Part shown: piece by piece, positions 34,898 through 43,239 of the stretch
How the letters are laid out: each line of letters starts with the position of its first letter
How positions within the stretch are numbered: position 1 is the first letter of the stretch
Source: RBG-16-66-20 sp052386675
GTDB taxonomy: Bacteria > Pseudomonadota > Gammaproteobacteria > Burkholderiales > SG8-39
Assembly (NCBI GenBank): GCA_052386675.1
Contig: JBQTJX010000004.1
Location: 73,282-137,281, forward strand
Length of the DNA stretch: 64,000 nucleotides
Direction: 5' to 3'
Translations under genes and position numbers: made by a program
Notes under the pieces: model-generated
What the model was told of the DNA's origin: nothing
What the model saw: the letters and a program-made list of their open reading frames with translations, nothing else
Database searches by the model: none

Positions 34898-36135
34898 CCC
34901 TGTTCGTCGCCCTTGCCGCGCTGCTCGCGGCCGTGGCGCTCGCCTTCGTCCTGCCGCCGCTCCTTCGCGGTGCAAAGCCCGCCGCCGGGGCGGTCCGGGA
35001 AGAAGTCAATTCCCTGATCTACCGCGAGCAGCTGGCGGAACTGCGCGCCGAGCGCGAGCGCGGCGCGCTGGACGAGGACCAGTTCCAGCGCGCGGTGCGC
35101 GAGCTGGAACGGCGCATCGTCGCCGAATCCGGCGCGACCGGCGCGGAGTCGCCCCGCAGCCCGCACGCGCTGGCGGCCGTCGTCGTCGCGCTCGCAGTCC
35201 CGGTCGTCGCCGGCCTGGGCTACTGGCGGCTGGGCGCGCCGGAGGCCCTGGTTCGCGGCGACGCCACGCATGCCGCCGGCTCCATGGCGCAACCCGGCGA
35301 CGGCGAACTCAATGCCATGGTGGAGAAGCTCTGGGACCGCCTGCAGAAGTCCCCCGATGACCCGGACGGCTGGGCGCTGCTGGGGCGCTCGGCTTCGGCG
35401 CTGGGCAGGCACGACCGGGCTGTGCAGGCGTTCGCGCGCGCGGCGCAGCTGCTGCCCGACGATGCCAACGTGCTCGCGGACTACGCCGACGCGTTGGCGG
35501 TGACGCGCGGGCGCAGGCTGGAGGGCGAGCCGATGGTGCTCGCAAGGCGCGCACTCGCCGCCGACCCGCAGCACCTCAAGGCGCTCGCGCTGGTGGGCGC
35601 CGGCGAGTTCCAGGCTGGCAACCACGCCGCGGCGGCCGGCTACTGGAGGAAGGCGCTGGCCACGGTGCCCCCCGAATCCGAGTTCGCCCGCCAGCTCCAG
35701 GGGAGCCTGGAGGAAGCCGAAAAGCTCGCCGCAGCCGGGGGGACTCCGGCGCCGGCGGCAAAGGCGCCCGCGAAGAAACCCATGGAGACGCTCGCGGCGG
35801 TGAACGGGACGGTGAGCCTGGACCCGAAGCTCGCCGCCGCCGCCTCGCCAGGGGACATCGTGTTCGTGATTGCGCGCCCTGCCGACGGCGGGCGCATGCC
35901 GCTCGCCGTGGCGCGCACCACCGTGGCCGCGCTGCCCTACCGTTTCACGCTGGACGACAGCATGGCGATGGCGCCCGGCATGACGCTGTCGTCGCACGCG
36001 AAAGTGGTGGTCGCCGCGCGAATCTCGAAGTCGGGCAATCCGATCGCGCAGAAGGGCGACCTGGAAGGCGCAAGCGCGCCGGTGGCCTCCACCGCGTCGG
36101 GCCTCAGCATCGTGATCTCCAGGGTCGTCGAGTGA
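34894..36135 (+). CDS. ccmI: Apocytochrome chaperone CcmI with TPR repeats
   Basis: A 413-aa protein: an N-terminal membrane helix, a cytoplasmic coiled segment (REEVNSLIYREQLAELRAERERG, with the family's IYREQLAEL start), a second helix (~residues 90-108), then periplasmic TPR repeats (~150-270) and a C-terminal beta-rich domain (SLDPKLAAAASPGDIVFVIARP). It delivers apocytochromes to CcmFH. GTG 34894 overlaps ccmH by 4 nt. Confidence 0.93.
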   Translation: MTLFVALAALLAAVALAFVLPPLLRGAKPAAGAVREEVNSLIYREQLAELRAERERGALDEDQFQRAVRELERRIVAESGATGAESPRSPHALAAVVVALAVPVVAGLGYWRLGAPEALVRGDATHAAGSMAQPGDGELNAMVEKLWDRLQKSPDDPDGWALLGRSASALGRHDRAVQAFARAAQLLPDDANVLADYADALAVTRGRRLEGEPMVLARRALAADPQHLKALALVGAGEFQAGNHAAAAGYWRKALATVPPESEFARQLQGSLEEAEKLAAAGGTPAPAAKAPAKKPMETLAAVNGTVSLDPKLAAAASPGDIVFVIARPADGGRMPLAVARTTVAALPYRFTLDDSMAMAPGMTLSSHAKVVVAARISKSGNPIAQKGDLEGASAPVASTASGLSIVISRVVE

Positions 36136-36698
36136 GCTCCGGCGTCACGGGCATCGTGCTCGCGGGAGGCCAGGGCAGGCGCATGGGCGGTGTGGACAAG
36201 GGCCTGCAGCTCCTGCATGGGCGAGCCATGGTCGCGCACGTCATCGCGCGCCTCGCGCCGCAGGTGGACGGCATCGTGGTGAACGCCAACCAGAACCTGG
36301 AGGCCTACCGCGCCTTCGGCCACCCCGTGGTGCCGGACGCCGTCGGCGGATTCGCCGGGCCGCTGGCCGGGCTGCACGCGGGCCTGGGCGCCGCGACGCG
36401 CCCGCTCGCCGTCACGGTCCCCTGCGATTCACCATTCCTGCCCGCCGACCTGGTCGACCGCCTGGTGGAAGCGCTCGGGGAGAACGACCTCGCGGTGGCC
36501 AGGACCGGCGAGCAGCCGCACCCGGTGTTCTCGCTGGTGCGGGTCGCGGTGCGCGGCCACCTGGAGGCCTTCCTCGCCTCCGGCGGGCGCAAGATCGACG
36601 CCTGGTACGCGACGCTGAAGGTGGCCGAGGTGCCGTTCGACGACGAAGCCGACGCCTTCCGCAACATCAATACCGTGGAAGAACTGAAGCAGGCATGA
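36132..36698 (+). CDS. mobA: Molybdenum cofactor guanylyltransferase
   Basis: A 188-aa enzyme that joins GMP to molybdopterin to make the guanine dinucleotide cofactor needed by the formate dehydrogenase in this window. The N-terminal nucleotide-binding loop is LAGGQGRRMGGVDKGL, and VPCDSPFLP holds the metal aspartate. GTG 36132 overlaps the ccmI stop; the C-terminal FRNINTVEEL is typical. Confidence 0.95.
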   Translation: MSSGVTGIVLAGGQGRRMGGVDKGLQLLHGRAMVAHVIARLAPQVDGIVVNANQNLEAYRAFGHPVVPDAVGGFAGPLAGLHAGLGAATRPLAVTVPCDSPFLPADLVDRLVEALGENDLAVARTGEQPHPVFSLVRVAVRGHLEAFLASGGRKIDAWYATLKVAEVPFDDEADAFRNINTVEELKQA

Positions 36699-37969
36699 CC
36701 AGCCTGACGAAGACAGTGAGCTGCCTGGACGGCTACGACCCGGACGCGCTGCCGGTGGACACCGCGCGAGCGGCGATCCGTGCCTGCCTGGAACCGTTGC
36801 GCGAATCCGAGCGCGTCGGTACCCGCGAGGCGCTGGGCCGCGTGCTGGCCGAGGACATCGTCTCCGCCATCGACGTCCCGGCGCACGACAACTCGGCCAT
36901 GGACGGCTGGGCGCTGCGCGGCGCGGACCTGCAGCCGGACCGCGACGTGACGTTGAAGGAAATCGGCGCCGCCTTCGCCGGGCGCCCGTTCCAGGGCGAG
37001 ATCGGCGCGGGCGAGTGCGTGCGCATCATGACCGGTGCGGTGATGCCGGGTGGCACGGATACCGTCGTGGTCCAGGAAGTCGTGCGGCGCGACGGCGAGC
37101 AGGTCGTGGTGCCGCCTGGACAGAAGAAGGGGCAGAACGTCCGCGCCGCCGGCGAGGACATCAGGGCCGGCGCCGCCGCGCTCAAGGCGGGCCGCTGCGT
37201 GCGCGCCGCCGACCTCGGCCTGATCGCCTCGCTCGGCATCGCGGATGTCAGCGTGAAGCGCCGCCTGCGCGTGGCCTACTTCTCCACCGGGGACGAGCTC
37301 ACCTCCATCGGCAAGCCCCTGCCCGAGGGCGGCATCTACGATTCCAACCGCTACACCCTGCACGGCATGCTGGCGAAGCTGGGCATGGATGTGACCGACA
37401 TGGGCGTGGTGCGCGACGACCCAGCCAAACTAGAAGCCGCCTTCCGTACCGCCGCGGCCAATGCCGACGCCGTCATCACCACCGGCGGCGTGTCGGTCGG
37501 CGAGGCGGATTTCGTGAAGCAGCTCATGGGCAAGCTGGGCGAGGTGCTGTTCTGGAAGGTTGCCATGCGCCCGGGGCGGCCGATGGCCTTCGGCCGCATC
37601 TCGGCCGGCCGGCGCGCGCCGTTCCTGTTCGGCCTGCCGGGCAACCCGGTGGCGGTGATGGTTACCTTCCACCAGTTCGTGCGCGAAGCGCTGCTGGTGC
37701 TCGCCGGCCGCACCGACGACTGCAGCCTGCCGCTGGTCCAGGTGCAGGCGGCGCAGGCCATCCGCAAGGTGCCCGGCCGCACCGAATACCAGCGTGGCGT
37801 GGTGTTCCGCGACGGCGGCTTCTGGAAGGCGCGCAGCACCGGCCAGCAGGGCTCCGGCGTGCTGCGCTCCATGTCCGAGGCCAACTGCTACATCGTGCTC
37901 GAGCACGAGCGCGGCGCCGTGCAGCCGGGCGAGCCGGTGCAGGTGCAGCTGTTCGAGGGGCTGGACTAG
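36695..37969 (+). CDS. moeA: Molybdopterin molybdenumtransferase
   Basis: A 424-aa enzyme inserting molybdate into adenylylated molybdopterin. Typical segments: DVPAHDNSAMDGWAL near the N-terminus, IMTGAVMPGGTDTVV, the MoCF-binding core TTGGVSVGEADFVKQ and FGLPGNPVAVMVTF. It overlaps mobA by 4 nt, so both late steps of cofactor synthesis are co-translated. Confidence 0.96.
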   Translation: MTSLTKTVSCLDGYDPDALPVDTARAAIRACLEPLRESERVGTREALGRVLAEDIVSAIDVPAHDNSAMDGWALRGADLQPDRDVTLKEIGAAFAGRPFQGEIGAGECVRIMTGAVMPGGTDTVVVQEVVRRDGEQVVVPPGQKKGQNVRAAGEDIRAGAAALKAGRCVRAADLGLIASLGIADVSVKRRLRVAYFSTGDELTSIGKPLPEGGIYDSNRYTLHGMLAKLGMDVTDMGVVRDDPAKLEAAFRTAAANADAVITTGGVSVGEADFVKQLMGKLGEVLFWKVAMRPGRPMAFGRISAGRRAPFLFGLPGNPVAVMVTFHQFVREALLVLAGRTDDCSLPLVQVQAAQAIRKVPGRTEYQRGVVFRDGGFWKARSTGQQGSGVLRSMSEANCYIVLEHERGAVQPGEPVQVQLFEGLD

Positions 37970-37973
37970 GCGC

Positions 37974-38969
37974 GTGACCCTACAAGACCGCCGCTCGGTG
38001 GCGGCGTGGCTGTTCCTCTGCGCGGCCCTCGTCTTCATCATGATCGTGGTGGGCGGCATCACGCGCCTGACCGAATCCGGACTGTCGATCGTCGAGTGGC
38101 AACCGCTGGTGGGCGCGCTGCCGCCGCTGTCGCAGGCGGACTGGCAGGTCCTGTTCGACAAATACCGCGCCACGCCGCAGTTCATGAAGGTCTTCCCGGA
38201 CATGGACGTGGAGGGCTTCAAGGCGATTTTCTGGTGGGAGTACGTCCACCGCCTGCTGGGGCGCGTGATCGGCCTGGTGTTCCTGCTGCCCTTTCTCTGG
38301 TTCCTGCTGCGCAGGAAACTGGACACGCCGCTGGCCTGGAAGCTGGCGGGCCTGTTCGTGCTGGGCGGCCTGCAAGGCGCGATGGGCTGGTACATGGTGA
38401 AGAGCGGGCTGGTGGACGACCCGCGCGTGAGCCATTTCCGGCTGACGGCGCACCTTGGCCTCGCGCTCGCCATCCTCGCCGCCGAGCTGTGGATCGCGAT
38501 CGGCCTGCTGCGGCCGGACGGCGGCAAGCCGCGCGCCTTCGCCCTCCTCGTCCTTGGCCTTGTGTTCCTGATGGCGCTCTCGGGGGGCTTCGTCGCCGGC
38601 CTGCGCGCCGGGCACGCCTACAACACCTTTCCGCTCATGAACGGTTACTTCGTCCCGCCCGAGACCTTCATGCTGGAGCCGTGGTGGCGAAATTTCCTCT
38701 GGAATCCGGCGGCGATCCAGCTCACGCACCGGGGCTTCTTCTGGGTCCTGCTGCTGCTCGTGCCGATCCTGTGGTGGCGCCTGGTCCGCACACCCGCCAG
38801 GCTCGCGGTGAATCACCTGCTGGGGATGTACTTCGTGCAGGCCGGGCTGGGCATCGCGACCGTGACGATGAAAGTGCCGGTGCCGCTGGCCGCCGCACAC
38901 CAGGCGGGGGCGGTGCTGCTGCTGGCCTGCGCGCTGTGGACGGCGCAGGCGTCGCGACGCCGCAGCTAG
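37974..38969 (+). CDS. ctaA: Heme A synthase (COX15/CtaA family)
   Basis: A 331-aa inner-membrane enzyme converting heme O to heme A for aa3-type terminal oxidases. About eight helices; heme-ligand histidines in WWEYVHRLLGR, RLTAHLGLA, QLTHRGFFW and AAAHQAGAV. TRLTESGLSIVEWQPLVGALPP is the family's N-terminal signature. GTG 37974 starts 4 nt after moeA. Its TAG stop shares CTAG with the stop of the convergent DUF1989 gene. Confidence 0.93.
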   Translation: MTLQDRRSVAAWLFLCAALVFIMIVVGGITRLTESGLSIVEWQPLVGALPPLSQADWQVLFDKYRATPQFMKVFPDMDVEGFKAIFWWEYVHRLLGRVIGLVFLLPFLWFLLRRKLDTPLAWKLAGLFVLGGLQGAMGWYMVKSGLVDDPRVSHFRLTAHLGLALAILAAELWIAIGLLRPDGGKPRAFALLVLGLVFLMALSGGFVAGLRAGHAYNTFPLMNGYFVPPETFMLEPWWRNFLWNPAAIQLTHRGFFWVLLLLVPILWWRLVRTPARLAVNHLLGMYFVQAGLGIATVTMKVPVPLAAAHQAGAVLLLACALWTAQASRRRS

Positions 38970-39598
38970 GGCTGGTACGCCGGCTGGTAAACGATCGCCC
39001 TGACCGGCGTCGGATTGAAGTCGTTCACCGGATTGTTCACCTGCGGGCAGTTGGACACCACCGCGAGCACGTCCATTTCCGCGCGCAGGTCCACGTAGTC
39101 GCCCGGCTTCGAGATGCTCGGCCCCATGTCCATGGACCCGTCCTTGCCCACCGGCACGTACATGAAGAAGTTCAGGTTCGCCACCATGTCGCGCGGCCCC
39201 ATGCCGTAGCGCTTCAACTGGTCGAGGAAGTTCTGCCGGCAGCTGGGATCGTCGGGCTTGTTATAGCGCCGCCGGTTGAGCGCAGAGGAACAGCAGCCGC
39301 CGATGGTGTCGTGGAAGCCCAGCGTGTCCTCCACCACGGTGAGGAGCGGGTTGCAGTTCACCGAATACAGTACCGTGCCCTTGCCGATGAAGATGTTGCC
39401 GTTGATCTTCATGGTGTCGGCGGCCGCATAGCGGTCCTCGTGGTCGCGCGCGTTGTAGCAGAGGAAGTCCACCGCCTGCCTGCCCTCCAGGTCCACCAGG
39501 CGCAGCACCTCGCCCTGCTTCAATTCCCGGCTCCAGCCGGCGCGCGCGGGGATGACTTCGTCGGAAATCGCTCTCCCGGGGAAAGTCTTCCAAGTCAT
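38966..39598 (-). CDS. Urea carboxylase-associated (DUF1989) family protein
   Basis: A 210-aa cytosolic protein of the DUF1989/UAAP family, known from urea amidolyase neighbourhoods and probably a metalloenzyme. Features: GEVLRLVDLEGRQAVDFLCYNA near the N-terminus, INGNIFIGKGTVLYSVNCNPLLTVVEDT and HDTIGGCC in the centre. No urea carboxylase gene is nearby, so substrate is open. It overlaps the lipoprotein gene upstream by 4 nt. Confidence 0.85.
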   Translation of the reverse strand: MTWKTFPGRAISDEVIPARAGWSRELKQGEVLRLVDLEGRQAVDFLCYNARDHEDRYAAADTMKINGNIFIGKGTVLYSVNCNPLLTVVEDTLGFHDTIGGCCSSALNRRRYNKPDDPSCRQNFLDQLKRYGMGPRDMVANLNFFMYVPVGKDGSMDMGPSISKPGDYVDLRAEMDVLAVVSNCPQVNNPVNDFNPTPVRAIVYQPAYQP

Positions 39599-40113
39599 TT
39601 GCAGGTTCCCTCCATTCGCAGCCGATGCTGAATCGGGGTGCGCCTTGCGGTGCCATCCTGGAACCTGTACTCCTCGGCCAGAAGCACATCGCAGCGCTTG
39701 TCCCCGCCCTTGTACTCGTAGCGGACCACGTAGCGCTGCCCCGGCGACGGAACAAATTCGATCGAGCCGCTACAGACGATCAGGCCGGAAATCCGTCCGA
39801 TCAGTTCCCGCTTGCTGGATTGGGGAAACTCGACCCTCGTCCAGAGCGCGAACGGCCTGCCGCTGGGAACGGCCACGGTGACGGGGCCGCCGGCACGAAT
39901 GCCTTCGTGGATCTGGCGCGGATCGGTGCAGTTCGCAGCGTCGGCGTAGGTCCTTGCGGAGAGTGGCGCAGAGTTGGCGTTCTCAATGACCAGCGTCGCG
40001 GTCGCGGCGCCCCTGGGCGGAATATAGGGAACAGATTCGCAGGCGGACAGGAGGCCGGCCACGGCAACGATGAGCGCGGTGCGCCGGCCCTGGGGCGAAC
40101 CAGCGCCTGTCAT
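39595..40113 (-). CDS. Lipoprotein of unknown function
   Basis: A 172-aa predicted lipoprotein: basic N-terminus, hydrophobic core and lipobox LSAC at about residues 22-25. The mature part is beta-rich (ATLVIENANSAPLSARTYADAANC, PVTVAVPSGRPFALWTRVEF) with four further cysteines likely to form disulfides. ATG 40113 overlaps the preceding gene's stop (ATGA). No family is recognised. Confidence 0.75.
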   Translation of the reverse strand: MTGAGSPQGRRTALIVAVAGLLSACESVPYIPPRGAATATLVIENANSAPLSARTYADAANCTDPRQIHEGIRAGGPVTVAVPSGRPFALWTRVEFPQSSKRELIGRISGLIVCSGSIEFVPSPGQRYVVRYEYKGGDKRCDVLLAEEYRFQDGTARRTPIQHRLRMEGTCK

Positions 40114-40853
40114 CCGCCCTTGCCCACCATCGGATCGCCAACCAGTTCCCTCAGCCGTTCCGCCCCCATCACCTGCACGCCGTCGTCCATCGTGGCGAGC
40201 GCATCCACGGCCACCTGCGCCGCGCGCCTGACGCGCACCGGTTGCAGCGTCTTCGGCGTCATGTAGCTTCCCAGCGTGCCAGTGACCACGCCTCCCACGC
40301 GGGCGAAGAATCCGGGCGCGGCGCGCCGCCCGCCTTCCTGCGACGGGCGCAGCACCAGCATGCGCGCGAAACCGGCCCCCAGGATCGCCAGCTCGTCGGT
40401 GTCGCGGATCGCGGGGGCCATGCCCATCTGCAGGATCGCCTCCAGCGGCGTGATCACCGCGATGCGGCTCGCGCCCGCGGCGCGCAGGCGGCGCGCGATC
40501 GCGACGGCCTGCGCGCTCGTGATCGCGACGAAGGGCTTGGCGATCTTCCAGAACGACTTCGCCTCCGGCTCGATGCACAGGTAGGCATCCTCCGGTCCAC
40601 GCCTCATGCCGGCGCAGGGGTTCCAGGTCGACAGATCCCCAGGCACCACGAGCGGATGCAGCCTGGGCACATGGCTGCTCATGGCCTTGCGCACGCCGAC
40701 GTAGACCGCGGCGTACTCCGGGCGCTCCAGCAGGACGTTGAGCAGTTCCTCGCCCAGCTTGCCGGTGTTGCCGATGATGAAGGCAGTGCGGGTGGCTTCC
40801 GCAGCTGCTGGGACGTGCCGGGCACCCGCGAGTACCTGCGCGATATCCGTCAC
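40110..40853 (-). CDS. NAD(P)-binding Rossmann-fold protein (HTATIP2-like)
   Basis: A 247-aa protein of the atypical short-chain dehydrogenase group. The nucleotide-binding loop reads FIIGNTGKLGEELL (G-x-T-G-x-x-G), followed by a strand and AYLCIE...FVAITSAQAVAIARRLRAAGASRIAVITPLEA. No membrane or signal features. It heads a small operon with the lipoprotein and DUF1989 genes. Substrate unknown. Confidence 0.75.
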   Translation of the reverse strand: MTDIAQVLAGARHVPAAAEATRTAFIIGNTGKLGEELLNVLLERPEYAAVYVGVRKAMSSHVPRLHPLVVPGDLSTWNPCAGMRRGPEDAYLCIEPEAKSFWKIAKPFVAITSAQAVAIARRLRAAGASRIAVITPLEAILQMGMAPAIRDTDELAILGAGFARMLVLRPSQEGGRRAAPGFFARVGGVVTGTLGSYMTPKTLQPVRVRRAAQVAVDALATMDDGVQVMGAERLRELVGDPMVGKGG

Positions 40854-40860
40854 GAGCCGG

Positions 40861-42222
40861 CTATCCGCCCGGAATCAAATCGTCGCCAGGGGACTCCAAA
40901 AGCTTCGATGCCACCGGCTCTGGGAGCGCCTCCACGCCCTTCAACTTGCGCGCCATCTGGCGCGTGCGCGTCTCGGCACTATCTATGGAATTGGTGACAG
41001 CTTCCAGTTGGCGCTTAGTATTTGCAAGCACCTTGCCGAAGTTCTCAAACTCGGTCTTGACGGCACCCAGGACAGCCCAGACTTCACTAGAGCGCTTTTC
41101 AATAGCAAGCGTCCGAAATCCCATCTGCAGGCTATTCAGGAAAGCAATGAGGTTGACGGGCCCACAGACCGTTACGCGAAAGTCCTTCTGTAGTACTTGG
41201 AACAGACCGGGACGGCGCAGGATTTCCGCATACAGCCCTTCGGTGGGAACGAAGAGGATTGCGAAGTCAGTTGTCGCAGGCGGCTCGACATACTTGTCTC
41301 GGATGGACTTGGCTTCCAGCTTCACCCTCGCCTCTAACGCCTTCGCGGCTGCCTGCGCGCCGGCAACGTCACCTGCTTCCTGTGCTTGAAGTAACGTCTG
41401 GTAGTCGGCAATCGGGAACTTGGAATCTATCGGCAGCCAAATATGTCCTTCGACATCACGGCCCGGGAGCCGGATGGCGAACTCCACCGGATCTCGCGAC
41501 CGGGGACGTGTCACAACATTGCGAGCGTACTGTTCCGGCGCAAGCGCCTGCTCAAGCAGCGCCGCAAGTTGCATTTCGCCTGCCAAGCCAAGCGTCTTGA
41601 CATTCGACAGCACTTGCTTCAGCCCACCGACGTCAGCGGCAAGCGACTGCATCTCGCCTAGCCCTTTGTGAACTTGCTCAAGGCGATCCGCTACTTGCTT
41701 AAAGGACTCGCCTAGGCGTTTCTCCAAGGTCTCGTGGAGCTTCTCGTCAACCGTCGCACGCATCTTCTCCAACTTCTCGGCATTGTCTTTCTGCAGAGTA
41801 TCTAAGCGCGTCTCCACCGTCTGGCGGATTTCGGCAAAGCGCTCGCCCAGCGTGTCACCGAAACGCTTGAGAGTCGCCCCGCTCTCATCGCGGCCAAGAC
41901 GCGCATCCTCTTTTGCTTCTCGCAGTTTGGTGTCCACAGTTTCGCGCAAGTCCTGCAAACGGCGCTCGTTGGCAGCCACCAATTCCGCAAGTTGGCGAGA
42001 AAAACCATCAATCTGGTTGTTTTGTACCGTGGCGATCGAGGTCATTTGCGCGAGCACCGCCTGACTAGTGCGCTCCGCGCCCGCAGCGAGTTCCTCGCGC
42101 AAATCGCGTGCTGACGCCCTGACTTCGTCCGCCTGCCCTTTTCGGCCGGTCAGACCAACAATTGCGAGGACAACGCCAACAACGGACAGCGCGACGATGA
42201 GATAGAGCAAGGCTTCGTTCAC
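40861..42222 (-). CDS. rmuC: DNA recombination protein RmuC
   Basis: A 453-aa protein that limits inversions at short inverted repeats in E. coli. An N-terminal membrane helix (~residues 4-24) is followed by a long coiled coil (~30-200) and the RmuC nuclease-like core (~200-420: GEMQLAALLEQAL, HIWLPIDSKFPIADYQ, FAILFVPTEGLYAEIL, GPVNLIAFLNSLQMGFRTLAI). Base composition is visibly less GC-rich than its neighbours. A 51-nt gap separates it from the next upstream gene. Confidence 0.95.
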   Translation of the reverse strand: MNEALLYLIVALSVVGVVLAIVGLTGRKGQADEVRASARDLREELAAGAERTSQAVLAQMTSIATVQNNQIDGFSRQLAELVAANERRLQDLRETVDTKLREAKEDARLGRDESGATLKRFGDTLGERFAEIRQTVETRLDTLQKDNAEKLEKMRATVDEKLHETLEKRLGESFKQVADRLEQVHKGLGEMQSLAADVGGLKQVLSNVKTLGLAGEMQLAALLEQALAPEQYARNVVTRPRSRDPVEFAIRLPGRDVEGHIWLPIDSKFPIADYQTLLQAQEAGDVAGAQAAAKALEARVKLEAKSIRDKYVEPPATTDFAILFVPTEGLYAEILRRPGLFQVLQKDFRVTVCGPVNLIAFLNSLQMGFRTLAIEKRSSEVWAVLGAVKTEFENFGKVLANTKRQLEAVTNSIDSAETRTRQMARKLKGVEALPEPVASKLLESPGDDLIPGG

Positions 42223-42273
42223 GATAAGATTCTAACGACCCAACCGCACTTCATGTCCTTTTCAGGGTTTTGC

Positions 42274-43239
42274 TCAAGGCGTGACGTGCAGCCAGACGGG
42301 CTGTTCCTTCGATCCCGCGGTGCCCAGGATGGTTCGCGAGCGGAACTTTCCTGCTGCATCCTTCACTGGATCGCCCTCGATCTCGAAGAAGGCCGGGAAC
42401 GGCACGCCTGCGAAAACGCCGACCTCCGCGAGGTCCACCGCCATCTCGTACTGCCGGTAACCGTCCACCCGGCTCGCGCCACGGCTGCCCGCGAAAATGT
42501 TCCAGTCGGTCTTCTGCGTGAGGCGCGTCCCCGGCGGAGGCGCTTCCTGGATCGCCTCCCGCTCCGGCGGCAGCCACACGTCGCGCAGGTTTCCGAACCA
42601 GCCCTTGCCGGCGAGGAACACGCGCTCGTTGCGGAGGTAGGGCGACAGGTCGATGTGGAACCAGAAGCGGAACTGGTCGAAGCCCTCGTCGGTCCGGTCG
42701 GGCGTGGCGTGCGCGGCAAGGTAGAGCTGCCCGCCGTGTGCGAGGAGCAGGACCGAGGTGCCGCCGGTCGCCGGCTCGAGGGCCACGCGCAGCGCGCCCT
42801 TCCATTCCTCGGCATAGATCCGCCCGTCCAGCGACGGCGCGAGCTTCGCGCGCGGGATGGTGAGCACGCGCACGCCCTCCGGCGCCTTGCGCGCGCGCGC
42901 GATTTCCGCGCGCGCCTTGCGGATCCACTGCTCCTCAGGCATCGCGGAGCTGTCCGGTATCCGGCCGCGGGAGCCGAGCGCCGCCGCATAGGCCGGGTCG
43001 TTGAACTTGTAGGCAATCATCTGCGCCAGCCAGACATGCGGCGTGTCGCGCAGGAAGCGCGGTGGCTCGCGCTTCTGGACCGGCGTCGGCGCCGGCGGGG
43101 CCGCGGCGGGCTTCGGATGTAACCGATCGGTTACATCAGGGGGCCCCACGGGTCCATGCCAGGGCTGTTGCGCCCCCGCCCAGCCGGCGGCGAGGGAAAG
43201 GACCGGGACGAGGAACAGCGCAAGGGCGCTAGAGCGCAT
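42274..43239 (-). CDS. Secreted protein with DOMON/CBM9-like domain
   Basis: A 321-aa periplasmic or exported protein. Signal peptide at residues 1-23 (cleavage after AGA). A Pro/Ala-rich region follows, into which a palindromic element contributes DVTDRLH in frame (~residues 35-41). Residues ~125-320 resemble carbohydrate-binding/DOMON-type sensor domains that can bind heme or sugar (PSLDGRIYAEEWKGALRVAL, QLYLAAHATPDRTDEGFDQF, YEMAVDLAEVGVFAGVPF). The start overlaps the upstream permease gene by 11 nt. Family assignment is tentative. Confidence 0.65.
   Translation of the reverse strand: MRSSALALFLVPVLSLAAGWAGAQQPWHGPVGPPDVTDRLHPKPAAAPPAPTPVQKREPPRFLRDTPHVWLAQMIAYKFNDPAYAAALGSRGRIPDSSAMPEEQWIRKARAEIARARKAPEGVRVLTIPRAKLAPSLDGRIYAEEWKGALRVALEPATGGTSVLLLAHGGQLYLAAHATPDRTDEGFDQFRFWFHIDLSPYLRNERVFLAGKGWFGNLRDVWLPPEREAIQEAPPPGTRLTQKTDWNIFAGSRGASRVDGYRQYEMAVDLAEVGVFAGVPFPAFFEIEGDPVKDAAGKFRSRTILGTAGSKEQPVWLHVTP
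43116..43137. repeat. Recurrent palindromic element, copy B (inside a gene)
   Basis: A perfect 22-nt palindrome with core TGTAACCGATCGGTTACA, inside the coding region of the secreted protein 42274-43239. It is read in frame on the minus strand as D-V-T-D-R-L-H, just after the signal peptide. Confidence 0.85.
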
